NCBI GenBank assembly: GCA_048498575.1
Contig: JBEHXS010000028.1
Span: 1-20,792, forward strand
Length of the DNA: 20,792 nucleotides
Origin: DASZQY01 sp048498575
GTDB lineage: Bacteria; Pseudomonadota; Alphaproteobacteria; Rhizobiales; Kaistiaceae
Direction: 5' to 3'
Shown here: piece by piece, positions 6,358-16,250 of the stretch
How the letters are laid out: each line of letters opens with the position of its first letter
Position numbering within the stretch: position 1 is the stretch's first letter
Position numbers and translations under genes: made by a program
Notes under the pieces: model-generated
The model's input: the letters and a program-made list of their open reading frames with translations, nothing else
Told to the model about the DNA's origin: nothing
Databases searched by the model: none

Positions 6358-7127
6358 GCGCCGCCGGCCCCATCCTCCAGCTTGCCGGGGTGACCAAGAG
6401 CTTCGGCGACCACGTCGTGCTCGACGGCATCGAGCTCGACGTTTTCCAGCACGACGTCGTCGCCATCATCGGCCGCAGCGGCTCGGGCAAGAGCACGCTC
6501 CTGAAGTGCATCAACTTCCTCGAGCCGTACGACGGCGGCTCGATCCGCTTCAACGGCGAACTGGTTGGCTACACCGAGGCCGGCGGCAAGCGGAAGCTCG
6601 CCCGGGATTCGGTCACCCGCGTGCAGCGCAAGCAGTTCGGGATGGTGTTCCAGAACTTCAACCTGTTCCCGCACAAGACGGTCATCGAGAACGTCATCGA
6701 GGGACCGACCCAGGTGCTGGGCGTGCCCAAGGCCGAAGCCACCGCCTATGCCGAGCAGCTGCTGACGCGCGTCGGCCTTTCCGAGAAGCGCGACGCGCGG
6801 CCGGCGACGCTTTCCGGCGGCCAGCAGCAGCGCGCCGCCATCGCCCGCGCCCTCGCCATGAAGCCGAAGATCATGCTGTTCGACGAGCCGACCTCGGCGC
6901 TCGATCCCGAGCTCGTCGGCGAGGTGCTCGCCGCGATCCGCGAACTCGTCGCCGACGGCATGACGATGATGATCGTCACCCACGAGATGGCCTTCGCCCG
7001 CGACGTCGCGACGCGCGTCATCTTCATGGATCAGGGGCGCATCGCCGAAGAGGGCCCGCCCGGCACGATCTTCACCAATCCGAGAGAGAGCCGAACGCGC
7101 GAATTCCTCGCGCGGGTGCTCAGATAG
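6354..7127 (+). CDS. Polar amino-acid-type ABC importer ATP-binding protein
   Basis: This 257-residue ATPase of the HisP/GlnQ type energises the importer. All catalytic motifs are intact: Walker A GRSGSGKST (40-48), signature LSGGQQQR (153-160), Walker B MLFDEPTSALDPE with Asp177 and Glu178, and the switch His210 in VTHEM. The insert after the first strands (GGKRKLARDSVTRVQRKQ) precedes the Q-loop GMVFQNFNLFPHKT, as in other members of the polar amino acid class. The gene starts within the permease stop (ATGA) and ends 19 bases before the binding protein. Confidence 0.92.
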   Translation: MSAAGPILQLAGVTKSFGDHVVLDGIELDVFQHDVVAIIGRSGSGKSTLLKCINFLEPYDGGSIRFNGELVGYTEAGGKRKLARDSVTRVQRKQFGMVFQNFNLFPHKTVIENVIEGPTQVLGVPKAEATAYAEQLLTRVGLSEKRDARPATLSGGQQQRAAIARALAMKPKIMLFDEPTSALDPELVGEVLAAIRELVADGMTMMIVTHEMAFARDVATRVIFMDQGRIAEEGPPGTIFTNPRESRTREFLARVLR

Positions 7128-7146
7128 CAGAGGGGAGTATCAGGAA

Positions 7147-8010
7147 ATGATTGGCAATCCGATGAAATGGCTCGTCGCCGGCGCAACCGCGCTCGCGCTG
7201 AGCGGAATGGTGGCTTCGGCCGAGGCGCGCACCCTCGACCAGATCATCTCGAGCGGCGAGCTCAGGATCGGCTACGTCGTCACGCCGCCGAACGCCATCA
7301 AGGACCCGTCGACCGGCGACCTTTCGGGCTACGACGTCGAGATGATCAAGGCGATCGCCACCGAGATGGGCCTGAAGCCGACGTTCGTCGAAACCGACTG
7401 GGGCACGTTCGCCGCCGGTCTGCAGGCCGACCAGTTCGACGTCTCGATCTGCCCGACCTTCGCCACCATCAAGCGCTCGATGGCGGTGCTCTTCACCCGC
7501 CCGATCATCTTCGCCGGCAATGGCGCCTTGGTGAAGGCCGACGACACCCGCTACAAGACGCTGGACGACATGAACACGTCCGACACCCGTATCGCGGTGC
7601 TGCAGGGCGGCCAGGCCGAGGACTTCGTGCGCCGCACGATGCCGAAGGCGAACCTGATCTCGCTCGCTTCGAGCGACCTCACCGCCGGCATGGTCGAAGT
7701 GCTCGCCGGCCGCGCCGACGTCGGCATCGAGGACTCCTACACGATCAACGAGTTCGTCCATAAGCAGCCGTCGACCAAGAACCTGTTCGCCGACGCTCCC
7801 TTCAACCTGACGCCGGTGGCGTGGGCGGTGGCGCGCGGCAACAACGACCTCGTCGCCGCGCTCAATTCCGGCCTGAACATCATGCTCTATTCGGGCCGCT
7901 ACGACTCGATGGCGGTTCCCTACTTCGCCAACGATCCGGTGCCGAACGGCTACGAAGAGAAGCCGGCTTACGCCGTCTTCCCGGCTGGCCTGCCCGGCGC
8001 GGCCAACTAG
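7147..8010 (+). CDS. Periplasmic polar amino-acid-type binding protein
   Basis: This 287-residue extracellular solute-binding protein is of the SBP_bac_3 family. A Sec signal peptide is clear (Lys7, hydrophobic core, SAEA then R28), giving cleavage near residue 25-27. The mature part opens with the family pattern LDQIISSGELRIGYVVTPPNA and continues with GYDVEMIKAIATEMG and the two-domain hinge region. An AGGGGA ribosome site about ten bases upstream favours ATG 7147 over the in-frame ATG at 7162. It delivers substrate to the permease/ATPase encoded just upstream. A stable hairpin follows the stop, which would favour accumulation of this reading frame over the genes downstream. Confidence 0.88.
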   Translation: MIGNPMKWLVAGATALALSGMVASAEARTLDQIISSGELRIGYVVTPPNAIKDPSTGDLSGYDVEMIKAIATEMGLKPTFVETDWGTFAAGLQADQFDVSICPTFATIKRSMAVLFTRPIIFAGNGALVKADDTRYKTLDDMNTSDTRIAVLQGGQAEDFVRRTMPKANLISLASSDLTAGMVEVLAGRADVGIEDSYTINEFVHKQPSTKNLFADAPFNLTPVAWAVARGNNDLVAALNSGLNIMLYSGRYDSMAVPYFANDPVPNGYEEKPAYAVFPAGLPGAAN

Positions 8011-8040
8011 AAGCATGCACTGAAATTTCTCCCTGACTTG

Positions 8041-8075
8041 AGTGGCGCGGCGACAGACGTCGCGCCACTTCTTTC
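8041..8075 (+). terminator. Hairpin after the amino-acid binding protein gene
   Basis: AGTGGCGCG (8041-8049) pairs perfectly with CGCGCCACT (8061-8069) around an 11-base loop and is followed by TCTTTC. The T tract is weak, so it may act as a partial terminator or an mRNA-stabilising stem, not a full stop, and the ureohydrolase-like gene can still be reached by read-through. Confidence 0.5.
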
Positions 8076-8108
8076 CCGAACGCGCCAGCAGAACCCGGAG
8101 CCCGTGAC

Positions 8109-9173
8109 ATGGCGAACCCGTATCCTTCGTGGCAAGAAATCTCGCGTTCCGACGCGTACGAGGGCAAGCACTACCCGAAGCTCGCCGACGACACGCCGAC
8201 CTTCCTCGGCGTGCCCCACGCGGTGAACAAGGACGACCTCAAGGGCGCCGACGTCGTCATCATCGGCGCGCCCTATGTCGCCGGCTGGGGCGCCGATTTC
8301 GCCGGTGTCGGCAAGGGCGAGTGGCTGGCATCGCCGAAGCGCGTGCGCCAGCAGTCCGGCCGCTACTTCAGCTATATTCTCGACTTCGACATGGACGTCT
8401 TCGAGGCCATGAAGGTGGTCGACTACGGCGACGCCGCGATCCCCGCGCGCGCCAACGAAGAGGCCACCGTCGACGTCATCCTCGAGGCGCAGGCCGCGGT
8501 CGAGGCCAAGGTCAACGACGCGCTCGACGTCGGCGCGGTGCCGATCGTCATCGGCCAGAATTCGCCATGCGGTTCCTTCGCCATCGCCAAGCCGGTGTCG
8601 GAGCGCTTCAAGGGCAACATCGGCATGATCAGCCTCGACACCCACTGGGACTCGCGGCCGGTGGATACCTCGACCTACGATCCACGCATCGCCGGCGCCT
8701 CCAACTGGAAGGCGAACGTCTACCGCGACCTCAAGAATTTCCTGCCCAAGAATCTCGTCGAGATCGGCGAGCGCGGCATGCTCGAATACGCCGACATCCT
8801 GCGCCGCTACTACCGTGGCGGCGCCAACTTTGTCTCATCCTGGCGGCTGCGCACCGAGCTCGGTATCGAGGGCACGGTCAAGCTGCTGCCCAAGGCCTTC
8901 GAAGGCACCGACGCGGTCTACTGCCACTGGGACATGGACGTCATCGGTGGCGCGGGTCCTGCATCCGGCGACATCATGGGCGAACTTGCCGAGCCGATCG
9001 GTCTCACTGACTACGAGGTAATCCGCCTCGCCCACGAATCGGGCAAGCTCGGCGCCAACGCCCTGTCGTTCATCTGCATTCCGCCGGGCTCCGCGGTCAT
9101 GTACCGCGTCGTCGTCTTCTGCATCATGTATTTCATTGCGGGGCTGGCGATGAGGAAAAATGCCGCCAAGTGA
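8109..9173 (+). CDS. Ureohydrolase (arginase/agmatinase) family protein with altered metal site
   Basis: This 354-residue protein has the arginase/agmatinase fold pattern. The second metal motif is intact as SLDTHWDSR (Asp177, His179, Asp181) and the third as HWDMD (Asp275, Asp277). The first motif, GGDHS in classical arginases and agmatinases, reads GQNS (149-152), so the metal-binding His is Asn and the Asp before it is Gln. The usual DPxxAP after the third motif is also changed (VIGGAGPASGD), and the C-terminal substrate-side strand reads FICIPPG. It probably hydrolyses an unusual guanidino or amidino compound, or works with a different metal arrangement; agmatinase itself should not be assumed. 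GGAG eight bases upstream supports the ATG. The stop overlaps the following regulator gene by 14 bases. Confidence 0.8.
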   Translation: MANPYPSWQEISRSDAYEGKHYPKLADDTPTFLGVPHAVNKDDLKGADVVIIGAPYVAGWGADFAGVGKGEWLASPKRVRQQSGRYFSYILDFDMDVFEAMKVVDYGDAAIPARANEEATVDVILEAQAAVEAKVNDALDVGAVPIVIGQNSPCGSFAIAKPVSERFKGNIGMISLDTHWDSRPVDTSTYDPRIAGASNWKANVYRDLKNFLPKNLVEIGERGMLEYADILRRYYRGGANFVSSWRLRTELGIEGTVKLLPKAFEGTDAVYCHWDMDVIGGAGPASGDIMGELAEPIGLTDYEVIRLAHESGKLGANALSFICIPPGSAVMYRVVVFCIMYFIAGLAMRKNAAK

Positions 9174-9735
9174 TCCCGCCGAGACCGGGCGGATAATCCG
9201 CGCGGTCCGCAAGAAGCTGGGGCGCACGCTCGCCGAGGTGGCCGAGGAGTGCGGCTGCACGGCGAGCTTCCTCTCCAAGCTGGAGAACGGCCGCACGGCG
9301 CCCTCGCTCAACATGCTGCACCGGATCGCCGCCTCGCTCGGCGTCAACATCGGCACCCTGGCGCCGCAGGACGATGCCGGCGGCAGCGCCCGCATTGTGC
9401 GCGCCAGGGACCGGCCGATCCTCGGCGCGCCGCTCATCCGCAGCGGCGACGGCATCAAGCTCGAGCTGCTTTCCGGGCAAAGCGACGGCGAGCTGTTTCA
9501 GGTCAACCTGCATCACGTCGATCCCGGCGGCCGCTCGGACGGCCAGATCGTCCATGCCGGCAATGAATTCATCTACGTGCTGACCGGCGAGATCGACCTG
9601 TTCCTGGGTAGCGAAACCATCCGCCTCGGCCAGGGCGACGCTGCCTTCTTCCGCTCGACCGAGCCGCACGGCTACGCCAACTCCGGCGCGGCCCACGCTG
9701 TCGTGCTCTGGCTGAACTCTCCGCCGACCTACTAG
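9160..9735 (+). CDS. XRE-family regulator with C-terminal cupin domain
   Basis: This 191-residue transcription regulator has an N-terminal helix-turn-helix of the XRE/Cro type (about residues 9-68), with the recognition segment TASFLSKLENGRTAPSLNML. The C-terminal cupin (about 105-185) shows HAGNEFIYVLTGEIDLFLG and LGQGDAAFF..EPHGYANSG, expected to sense a small ligand. Proteins of this build (PuuR-like) commonly control amine and amino acid catabolic operons they belong to. It starts inside the 3' end of the ureohydrolase-like gene (14-base overlap, GAGG four bases before the ATG), so it is part of the same operon and probably regulates it. The inverted repeat at 5571-5589 is a candidate target. 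Confidence 0.88.
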   Translation: MPPSDPAETGRIIRAVRKKLGRTLAEVAEECGCTASFLSKLENGRTAPSLNMLHRIAASLGVNIGTLAPQDDAGGSARIVRARDRPILGAPLIRSGDGIKLELLSGQSDGELFQVNLHHVDPGGRSDGQIVHAGNEFIYVLTGEIDLFLGSETIRLGQGDAAFFRSTEPHGYANSGAAHAVVLWLNSPPTY

Positions 9736-9747
9736 CCGCTGACTCTA

Positions 9748-10503
9748 CTAGGAAGCCGCGCCCTCGCGGGCGACCTGTGTGCGGCTGGCGCGCCGATCGC
9801 TTTTTCCCCGCGCCGGTGAACGCCCGAACACGGTTGCATAGTCGCGGCTCGGCGAAAGGCGAGGGCCCTTGGCCGGCGCTAGCGGCAGCGAGGCCAGCGA
9901 ATCGTTGATGACCAGGATGTGAAGCCGCATGAGCTTCTCGGCATCGCCGAGCTTGCCGGCGGCGAGTAGCCGCGCCATCTCGACGTGCTCGTTGAACGAT
10001 TGCTGGCGGAAGCCGCTGTTCTGCAGGCGGACGCGCAAGGCCTCCAGCGCCGCCGCGCCGAGGTGGTAGGCGTTGAGCAGGTAGCGGTTGCCGGATTCTT
10101 CCAGAATGGCGATGTGGTAGCCGTTGTCGGCCTTGCCGTAGGATTCCCAGTTCTTGGCGGCCAGCGAACGGCGCATGCGCGCGATCGCTTCGTCGAGGCG
10201 CGGCAGCAGCACGGCGCGGTTCCGCTTCATCGCCTCGCGCATCGCCTCGATTTCGAGCAGCGCGCGAAAGTGGCTGAGCGTGCGCACGTCCTCCGCCGTC
10301 GGCGAGAACACGTACGTCCCCGACTGCGGGATGATGTTCACCAGCCCCTTGTCCTTGAGCTCGATGAAGGCGGCGCGCACCGGCGCCTTGCTCATGCCGA
10401 GCGCCTTGGCGATCTGCGTCTCGGAAAGCTGCTCGCCGAATTCGAGGCCGCCCGACACGATGGCGTTGCGGATGCGGTCGAACGCTTCACGGGTGAGCGA
10501 CAT
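9748..10503 (-). CDS. GntR-family regulator with FCD domain
   Basis: This 251-residue regulator has an N-terminal winged helix (about residues 4-66), including FGEQLSETQIAKALGMSKAPVRAAFIELKDKGLV, the GntR signature. The FCD ligand-binding domain (about 72-200) shows FRALLEIEAM, the DNGYH segment and FNEHVEMARLLAAGKLGDAEKLMRLH with the His residues expected to bind metal or ligand. The last 40 residues are basic and low in complexity. AGGAAAG precedes the ATG. The gene is divergent from the sugar importer that starts at 10705, so it most likely controls that operon, releasing DNA on binding a sugar acid or related metabolite. It runs tail to tail with the XRE-cupin gene, 12 bases apart. Confidence 0.88.
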   Translation of the reverse strand: MSLTREAFDRIRNAIVSGGLEFGEQLSETQIAKALGMSKAPVRAAFIELKDKGLVNIIPQSGTYVFSPTAEDVRTLSHFRALLEIEAMREAMKRNRAVLLPRLDEAIARMRRSLAAKNWESYGKADNGYHIAILEESGNRYLLNAYHLGAAALEALRVRLQNSGFRQQSFNEHVEMARLLAAGKLGDAEKLMRLHILVINDSLASLPLAPAKGPRLSPSRDYATVFGRSPARGKSDRRASRTQVAREGAAS

Positions 10504-10630
10504 TCCGGCTTTCCTGTTCTTGCTGCCATCGTTCGACAGCGTGCGATTCCGTGAGCTTAGCGGCGCCTGCGCGCCGGCAAAACTGGTCGTCGCTGCGCTG
10601 CAGCGGCGATACCCGCTTGACGGCCATCTG

Positions 10631-10648
10631 GAATTCTAGAATTCTAGA
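10631..10648. promoter_or_regulatory. Overlapping perfect palindromes, candidate GntR operator
   Basis: Two perfect 14-bp palindromes overlap here: GAATTCTAGAATTC (10631-10644) and TCTAGAATTCTAGA (10635-10648), formed by a tandem 8-bp unit GAATTCTA. They lie in the 201-bp region between the divergent GntR gene and the sugar-binding-protein gene. TTGACG, a good -35 candidate, lies at 10617-10622, but I could not pair it with a well-spaced -10. Confidence 0.6.
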
Positions 10649-10704
10649 TGAGCCGCCGCAACCGAATTTAATCGCGGCGCCAACCGGGAGAGGGAGTGCA
10701 CCCT

Positions 10705-11736
10705 ATGGGAGGGATTAGCCGGACCCAGAGGCTCGCCGTCGCGGCGGCCGTGGGCGTTTCGCTGCTGGCCGTCGCCAACGTCGCGTCGGCCAAGGAATTC
10801 CGCATCGCCGTGTCGAACTCGTACATCGGCAACGACTGGCGCGTCGAGATGATCAACTTCATGCAGGCCTATGCCGCCAAGAGTTTGGCCGGCAAGGTGA
10901 CGCTGACCGTCGACAACTCGGGCACCGATCCGCAGAAGCAGATCGCCGTGATCTCCGACATGATCTCGGACAAGGTCGACGCCATCATGGTCGATCCGGG
11001 CTCGGATACGGCGCTGAACCCGATCCTCGAGGAAGCTGCCAAGCAGGGCATCGTCGTGGTCTCGTTCGACCAGGCGGTGACCACGCCGGCCGCCTACACC
11101 GTCGGCGTCGACTTCACCCAGATCGGCAAGATCCATGCGCAATACATTGCCGACACGCTGAACGGCAAGGGCAACATCATCGTCAACCGCGGTGTCTCCG
11201 GCGCGCCCGGCGACAAGCTGATGAACGACGGCATGCACAGCGTGCTCGACAAGTATCCCGACCTCAAGGTGGTCGGCGAGGTCTACGGCAAGTGGGACAA
11301 CGCGGTCAGCCAGCAGGAGCTGACCAAGGCGCTCACCGCCAATCCGAAGGTCGATGGCATCCTCAACCAGTATGGCACCTTCGGCGCGCTCCAGGCGCTG
11401 CTCAACCTCAACCGCCCGCTGGTCCCGATGAGCGGCCAGGGCGAGAACGGCTGGCGCCAGGCGATGCTGAAGTATGAGGATCAGGGCCTGAAGGGCGTCT
11501 CGGCGGGCGATCCGTCGATCGTCGGCGCCTACGCCCTGAAGATTACCTACGACATCCTCTCGGGCAACGCGCCGGCCAACAAGGCCGTTCCGGTGCCGGT
11601 GCCGACCGTGACCACCGCCGACCTCAAGGCCGGCGTCAACGTCTTCCCGGATCTGCCGCCGACCATCGACGCCGACACTGACATTCCCGGCGCGAACCTC
11701 GGCCTGACGATCCAGGACGGCCTGCCCAAGAAGTAG
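10705..11736 (+). CDS. Periplasmic sugar-binding protein of an RbsABC-type importer
   Basis: This 343-residue protein is of the Peripla_BP_4 (RbsB-like) family. The signal peptide ends with VASA before K30. The mature protein starts EFRIAVSNSYIGNDWRVEM and shows the family segments DPQKQIAVISDMISDKVDAIMVDPGS and GIVVVSFDQAV. ATG 10705 is chosen over a GTG at 10696 because the purine-rich ribosome site (10686-10695) abuts the GTG but is nine bases from the ATG. It is the first gene of the + strand operon and is followed by a strong terminator hairpin, the usual way such operons make more binding protein than membrane parts. The ligand is unknown; the oxidative enzymes downstream suggest a sugar, polyol or sugar acid. 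Confidence 0.87.
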   Translation: MGGISRTQRLAVAAAVGVSLLAVANVASAKEFRIAVSNSYIGNDWRVEMINFMQAYAAKSLAGKVTLTVDNSGTDPQKQIAVISDMISDKVDAIMVDPGSDTALNPILEEAAKQGIVVVSFDQAVTTPAAYTVGVDFTQIGKIHAQYIADTLNGKGNIIVNRGVSGAPGDKLMNDGMHSVLDKYPDLKVVGEVYGKWDNAVSQQELTKALTANPKVDGILNQYGTFGALQALLNLNRPLVPMSGQGENGWRQAMLKYEDQGLKGVSAGDPSIVGAYALKITYDILSGNAPANKAVPVPVPTVTTADLKAGVNVFPDLPPTIDADTDIPGANLGLTIQDGLPKK

Positions 11737-11750
11737 GTCGCCCCGGCTGC

Positions 11751-11786
11751 GCGGCGGGCGATTCTCTGGCGCCCGCCGCCTTTTTT
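11751..11786 (+). terminator. Rho-independent terminator between binding protein and ATPase genes
   Basis: GCGGCGGGCG (11751-11760) and CGCCCGCCGC (11770-11779) form a perfect 10-bp GC stem with a 9-base loop, followed after one C by six T. This is a textbook intrinsic terminator. Because the ATPase gene has no obvious promoter of its own, partial read-through is the likely mode. Confidence 0.85.
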
Positions 11787-11866
11787 CCCGTGGCGATGCC
11801 CGCCGGTGTGACAAGCGCATCGGCTGGCGGCATTGTCGTCAGCGGGGAGGCTTCCGTATCCACGCC

Positions 11867-13361
<1,495 letters not shown>

Positions 13362-13375
<14 letters not shown>

Positions 13376-14318
13376 CCGCCGTTTCGCCGTCGGCGACAAC
13401 TGGCCGGTGCTGGTCTTCATCGCGTTGCTCGTCATCGACATCGTGCTGAAGGGGCGCTTCACGCCCTTCGACGCCCGGTCGCTCGCGGTCAACGCGCTGC
13501 CGCTGGCGCTGGTCTCGCTCGGCCAGTTCCTCGTCGTGCTGACCCGCGGCATCGACCTGTCACTCGGCCCGATCGCGAGTGTCGCCGGCGCCATCATGGC
13601 GATCACGGTCACCGACCATCCCGAGATCGGGCTGACGCTGCCCTTGCTCGTCGGCCTTGCCGCCGGCCTCATCAACGGCTTCTTCGTCGCGCGCCTCGGC
13701 GTGCCGCCGATCATCGTCACGCTCGCCACCATGTCGGTCTGGCAGGGCGTCGCGCTGCTGGTGCTGCCCGATCCCGGCGGCGCTGTGCCGCAGGCCTACC
13801 AGGATGTCGTCATCGGCGGCTTCTCCTCGCCGCTTCGCGGCATCGGCGCCGAGCTGCTCTGTGTCATCGCCGGGACGTGGCTGCTGTCGACCCGCTACGG
13901 CTTGCATCTCCGCGCTGTCGGTGGCGACGAACAGGCGGCGCGCATGAGCGGCGTGCGCATCGCCAACGTCAAGTTCATCGCCTATGGGCTGGCCGGCCTG
14001 CTTGCCGCGCTCGGCGGCATGTACCTCGGCGTCGCGACCCTGAGCGGCTCGCCGACCACCGGCGACAGCTACATCCTGACCTCGATCGCGGCGGTGGTCA
14101 TCGGCGGCGTGCCGCTGTCCGGCGGGCGCGGCACGGCGCTCGGGGTGGTCAGCGGCGCGCTCATCCTGACGATCACCGGCAGCCTGCTTTACTTCGCAGA
14201 GATTTCGTCGTTCTACCAAAGCGTCATCAACGGCGCGATTTTGCTCGCGGTGGTGGGCAGCGGCGGCTCGCGCGACTGGCTCCGCGCCATCGTCGCGCCG
14301 CGGAGGGCGGCGGCATGA
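13362..14318 (+). CDS. Sugar ABC importer permease 1
   Basis: This 318-residue RbsC-like membrane permease shows the family motif TRGIDLSLGPIASVAG and the conserved RLGVPPIIVTLATMSVWQG segment. Multiple hydrophobic helices and the glycine-rich GGVPLSGGRGTALGVV near the C terminus are as expected. The start lies inside the ATPase 3' end (14-base overlap) and the stop overlaps the second permease (ATGA, 14315-14318), so all membrane components are translationally coupled. It forms the channel with the protein encoded immediately downstream. Confidence 0.9.
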
Positions 14319-15316
14319 CGGCGATGCCCGAGAGCCCGCCGCTTTCTGCCGCGCCGCGCGCGGCCGGCGCCCTGCGGATCAGGGCCGCCGCGCCGGTGTT
14401 GCTCGTCGTGTTCTCCGTCGTGCTCGTCCTCGTCGGCGAGCGCATGGCGCCGGGCTTCGCCACCTCGACCAATCTGCTGCAGCTCCTGAAGCTGGCGTCG
14501 TTCCTCGGCATCGCCGCCATCGGCCAGACGATCGTCATGCTGACCGGCGGCATCGACCTGTCGCTGCCGTGGGTGCTTACGGCCTCGGCCGTCGTGTTTA
14601 CCGGATTGTGCCAGGGCGCCGATGCCAATCTCGTCCCGGCAATCGCCGCGGCGCTGGCCGTCGGGCCGGTGATCGGGCTGGTCAACGGCTTCGGCATCGT
14701 CAAGCTGCGTATCTCGCCGATCGTCATGACGCTCGCCATGAACAACATCATGCTCGGCGCGACCCTGCTCTATACCGGCGGCACGCCGAGCGGCGCGATT
14801 GCGCCGCTGGTCCGCGCGCTCGCCACCGGCAGCATCGGCGCGATCCCCGCGATGCTTGTCCTGTGGGCGTTGCTAGCGGCGCTCACCATTGTTGCCGTCC
14901 GCTACACGCGGCCGGGCCGCATGCTGCTCGGCGTCGGCGAAAGCCCGCGCGTCAGCTACCTGAGCGGCATCCGCAACGATCGCGTCATCATGGCGGCTTA
15001 TGTCGCGTGCGGCCTGACCACGTCGATCACCGGCATCCTGTTCGCGGCGTTCTCCGGTCTCGCCTTCCTCGGCATGGGTGACCAGTTCGTCCTGCCGACG
15101 GTGGCGGCGGTGGTGCTCGGCGGCACGTCAATGTTTGGCGGCCGCGGCGGCTATGGCGGCACCTTCGCCGCCGTCATCTTCACGACGCTGCTCACCACGG
15201 TGCTCGTCATCGGCAACATTCCGCAGGGCGTGCGCAGCATCATCTTCGGCGTCGTCGTGCTGGCCGCGATCCTGACGCAGCGCGCGCTGGCGCGGCGCGG
15301 TGACCGCGAGGCGTAG
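14315..15316 (+). CDS. Sugar ABC importer permease 2
   Basis: This 333-residue RbsC-like permease is the partner of permease 1. It has a cytoplasmic N-terminal tail of about 25 residues rich in Ala and Pro, then hydrophobic helices with the motif TGGIDLSLPWVLTASA, KLRISPIVMTLAMNNIMLGA and GGTSMFGGRGGYGGTF. ATG 14315 overlaps the previous stop. An in-frame ATG four codons on (14324) is possible but less favoured by the coupling. A short gap of 11 bases with GGAGGAG leads into the lactonase-like gene. Confidence 0.9.
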   Translation: MTAMPESPPLSAAPRAAGALRIRAAAPVLLVVFSVVLVLVGERMAPGFATSTNLLQLLKLASFLGIAAIGQTIVMLTGGIDLSLPWVLTASAVVFTGLCQGADANLVPAIAAALAVGPVIGLVNGFGIVKLRISPIVMTLAMNNIMLGATLLYTGGTPSGAIAPLVRALATGSIGAIPAMLVLWALLAALTIVAVRYTRPGRMLLGVGESPRVSYLSGIRNDRVIMAAYVACGLTTSITGILFAAFSGLAFLGMGDQFVLPTVAAVVLGGTSMFGGRGGYGGTFAAVIFTTLLTTVLVIGNIPQGVRSIIFGVVVLAAILTQRALARRGDREA

Positions 15317-15327
15317 GGGGAGGAGAG

Positions 15328-16221
15328 ATGGCGAAGCGCAAGATCGTCGATGCCCACCAGCACCTGTGGCAGCTGTCGGCCGGCTACAATTATCCGTGGC
15401 TGCAGGACAAGCAGGGCGGCGAGGGCATGCTCGGCGATCTCGCGTCGATCATCCGCGACTACCTGCCCGCCGATTACCGGGCCGATGCCGCCGATTACGA
15501 GGTCGTCGGCACGGTGCATGTCGAAGCCGTGCCGCACGACGCGGTCGCCGAGACGCGCTGGCTCGATTCGATTCCTGCTTCCGAAAAGTTGGCGCAGGTC
15601 GTCGTCGCGCACGCCAGGCTGAACGATCCCGGCGTCGAGAAGATCATTGCCGCGCACGCAGCGTTCCCGAAGGTGCGCGGCATCCGCCAGATCGTGAACT
15701 GGCATCCGAACCCAAAGCTGACGTTCACCGATCACGACCTGCTGCGGGACGAGGTCTGGCTCGCCAATTTCCGGCTGCTGAAGAAGTATGGGCTGGCCTT
15801 CGACCTTCAGCTCTATGCCTCGCAGATGGCGGAGGCGGCGGACCTCGCGCGGGCCAATCCCGACACGCTCCTCATCGTCAACCACGCCGGCATGCCGCTC
15901 GCCGGCGATCCCGACGGCGTTGCCGCGTGGCACGCCGGCATGAAACGCATGGCGGCCGAGCCCAATATCGTCGTCAAGCTGTCCGGTCTCGGCATGGTCG
16001 ACCACCGGTGGAGCACCGCGACCATTCGCCCGTACATTCTGGCGGCCATCGACTATTTCGGCGTCGACCGCGCCATGTTCGGCTCTAACTTTCCGGTCGA
16101 CCGGCTGTACTCGTCCTTCACGGCCGTCTATCGCGCCTTCGAGGAAATCGTCGCCGGCTTCTCTCCGGCGGAACAATCCGCCCTCTTTCACGATAACGCC
16201 CTTCGCATCTACCGATTCTAG
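15328..16221 (+). CDS. Amidohydrolase-2 family protein, lactonase-like (COG3618 type)
   Basis: This 297-residue TIM-barrel metal hydrolase resembles fuconolactonase and rhamnonolactonase-type enzymes, which open sugar lactones to sugar acids. Seen are the N-terminal metal motif VDAHQHLW (His10, His12), VRGIRQIVNWHP in the middle, NHAG with His186, and MFGSNFP near the C terminus. In most family members the last motif is GSDWP; here the Asp is Asn254, a substitution I recall from some members of the group but have not verified. GGAGGAG precedes the ATG. It follows the sugar importer in the same operon and precedes two oxidoreductases, so hydrolysis of a lactone made by one of them is a reasonable guess. 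Confidence 0.82.
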   Translation: MAKRKIVDAHQHLWQLSAGYNYPWLQDKQGGEGMLGDLASIIRDYLPADYRADAADYEVVGTVHVEAVPHDAVAETRWLDSIPASEKLAQVVVAHARLNDPGVEKIIAAHAAFPKVRGIRQIVNWHPNPKLTFTDHDLLRDEVWLANFRLLKKYGLAFDLQLYASQMAEAADLARANPDTLLIVNHAGMPLAGDPDGVAAWHAGMKRMAAEPNIVVKLSGLGMVDHRWSTATIRPYILAAIDYFGVDRAMFGSNFPVDRLYSSFTAVYRAFEEIVAGFSPAEQSALFHDNALRIYRF

Positions 16222-16250
16222 GCCGTCGCGCCCGCATCCAAGGAAAACCA

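Noticed and set aside
9729..9751. Repeated CTACTAG between the XRE-cupin and GntR genes as an operator or terminator
   Set aside because: Each copy is just the TAG stop region of one of the two convergent genes; no hairpin with a T tract is formed.
10584..10599. GG-N10-GC spacing upstream of the sugar operon, read as a sigma-54 promoter
   Set aside because: The -12 part reads GCGC, not TTGC, and the -24 part reads TGGT; in GC-rich DNA this spacing alone is common.
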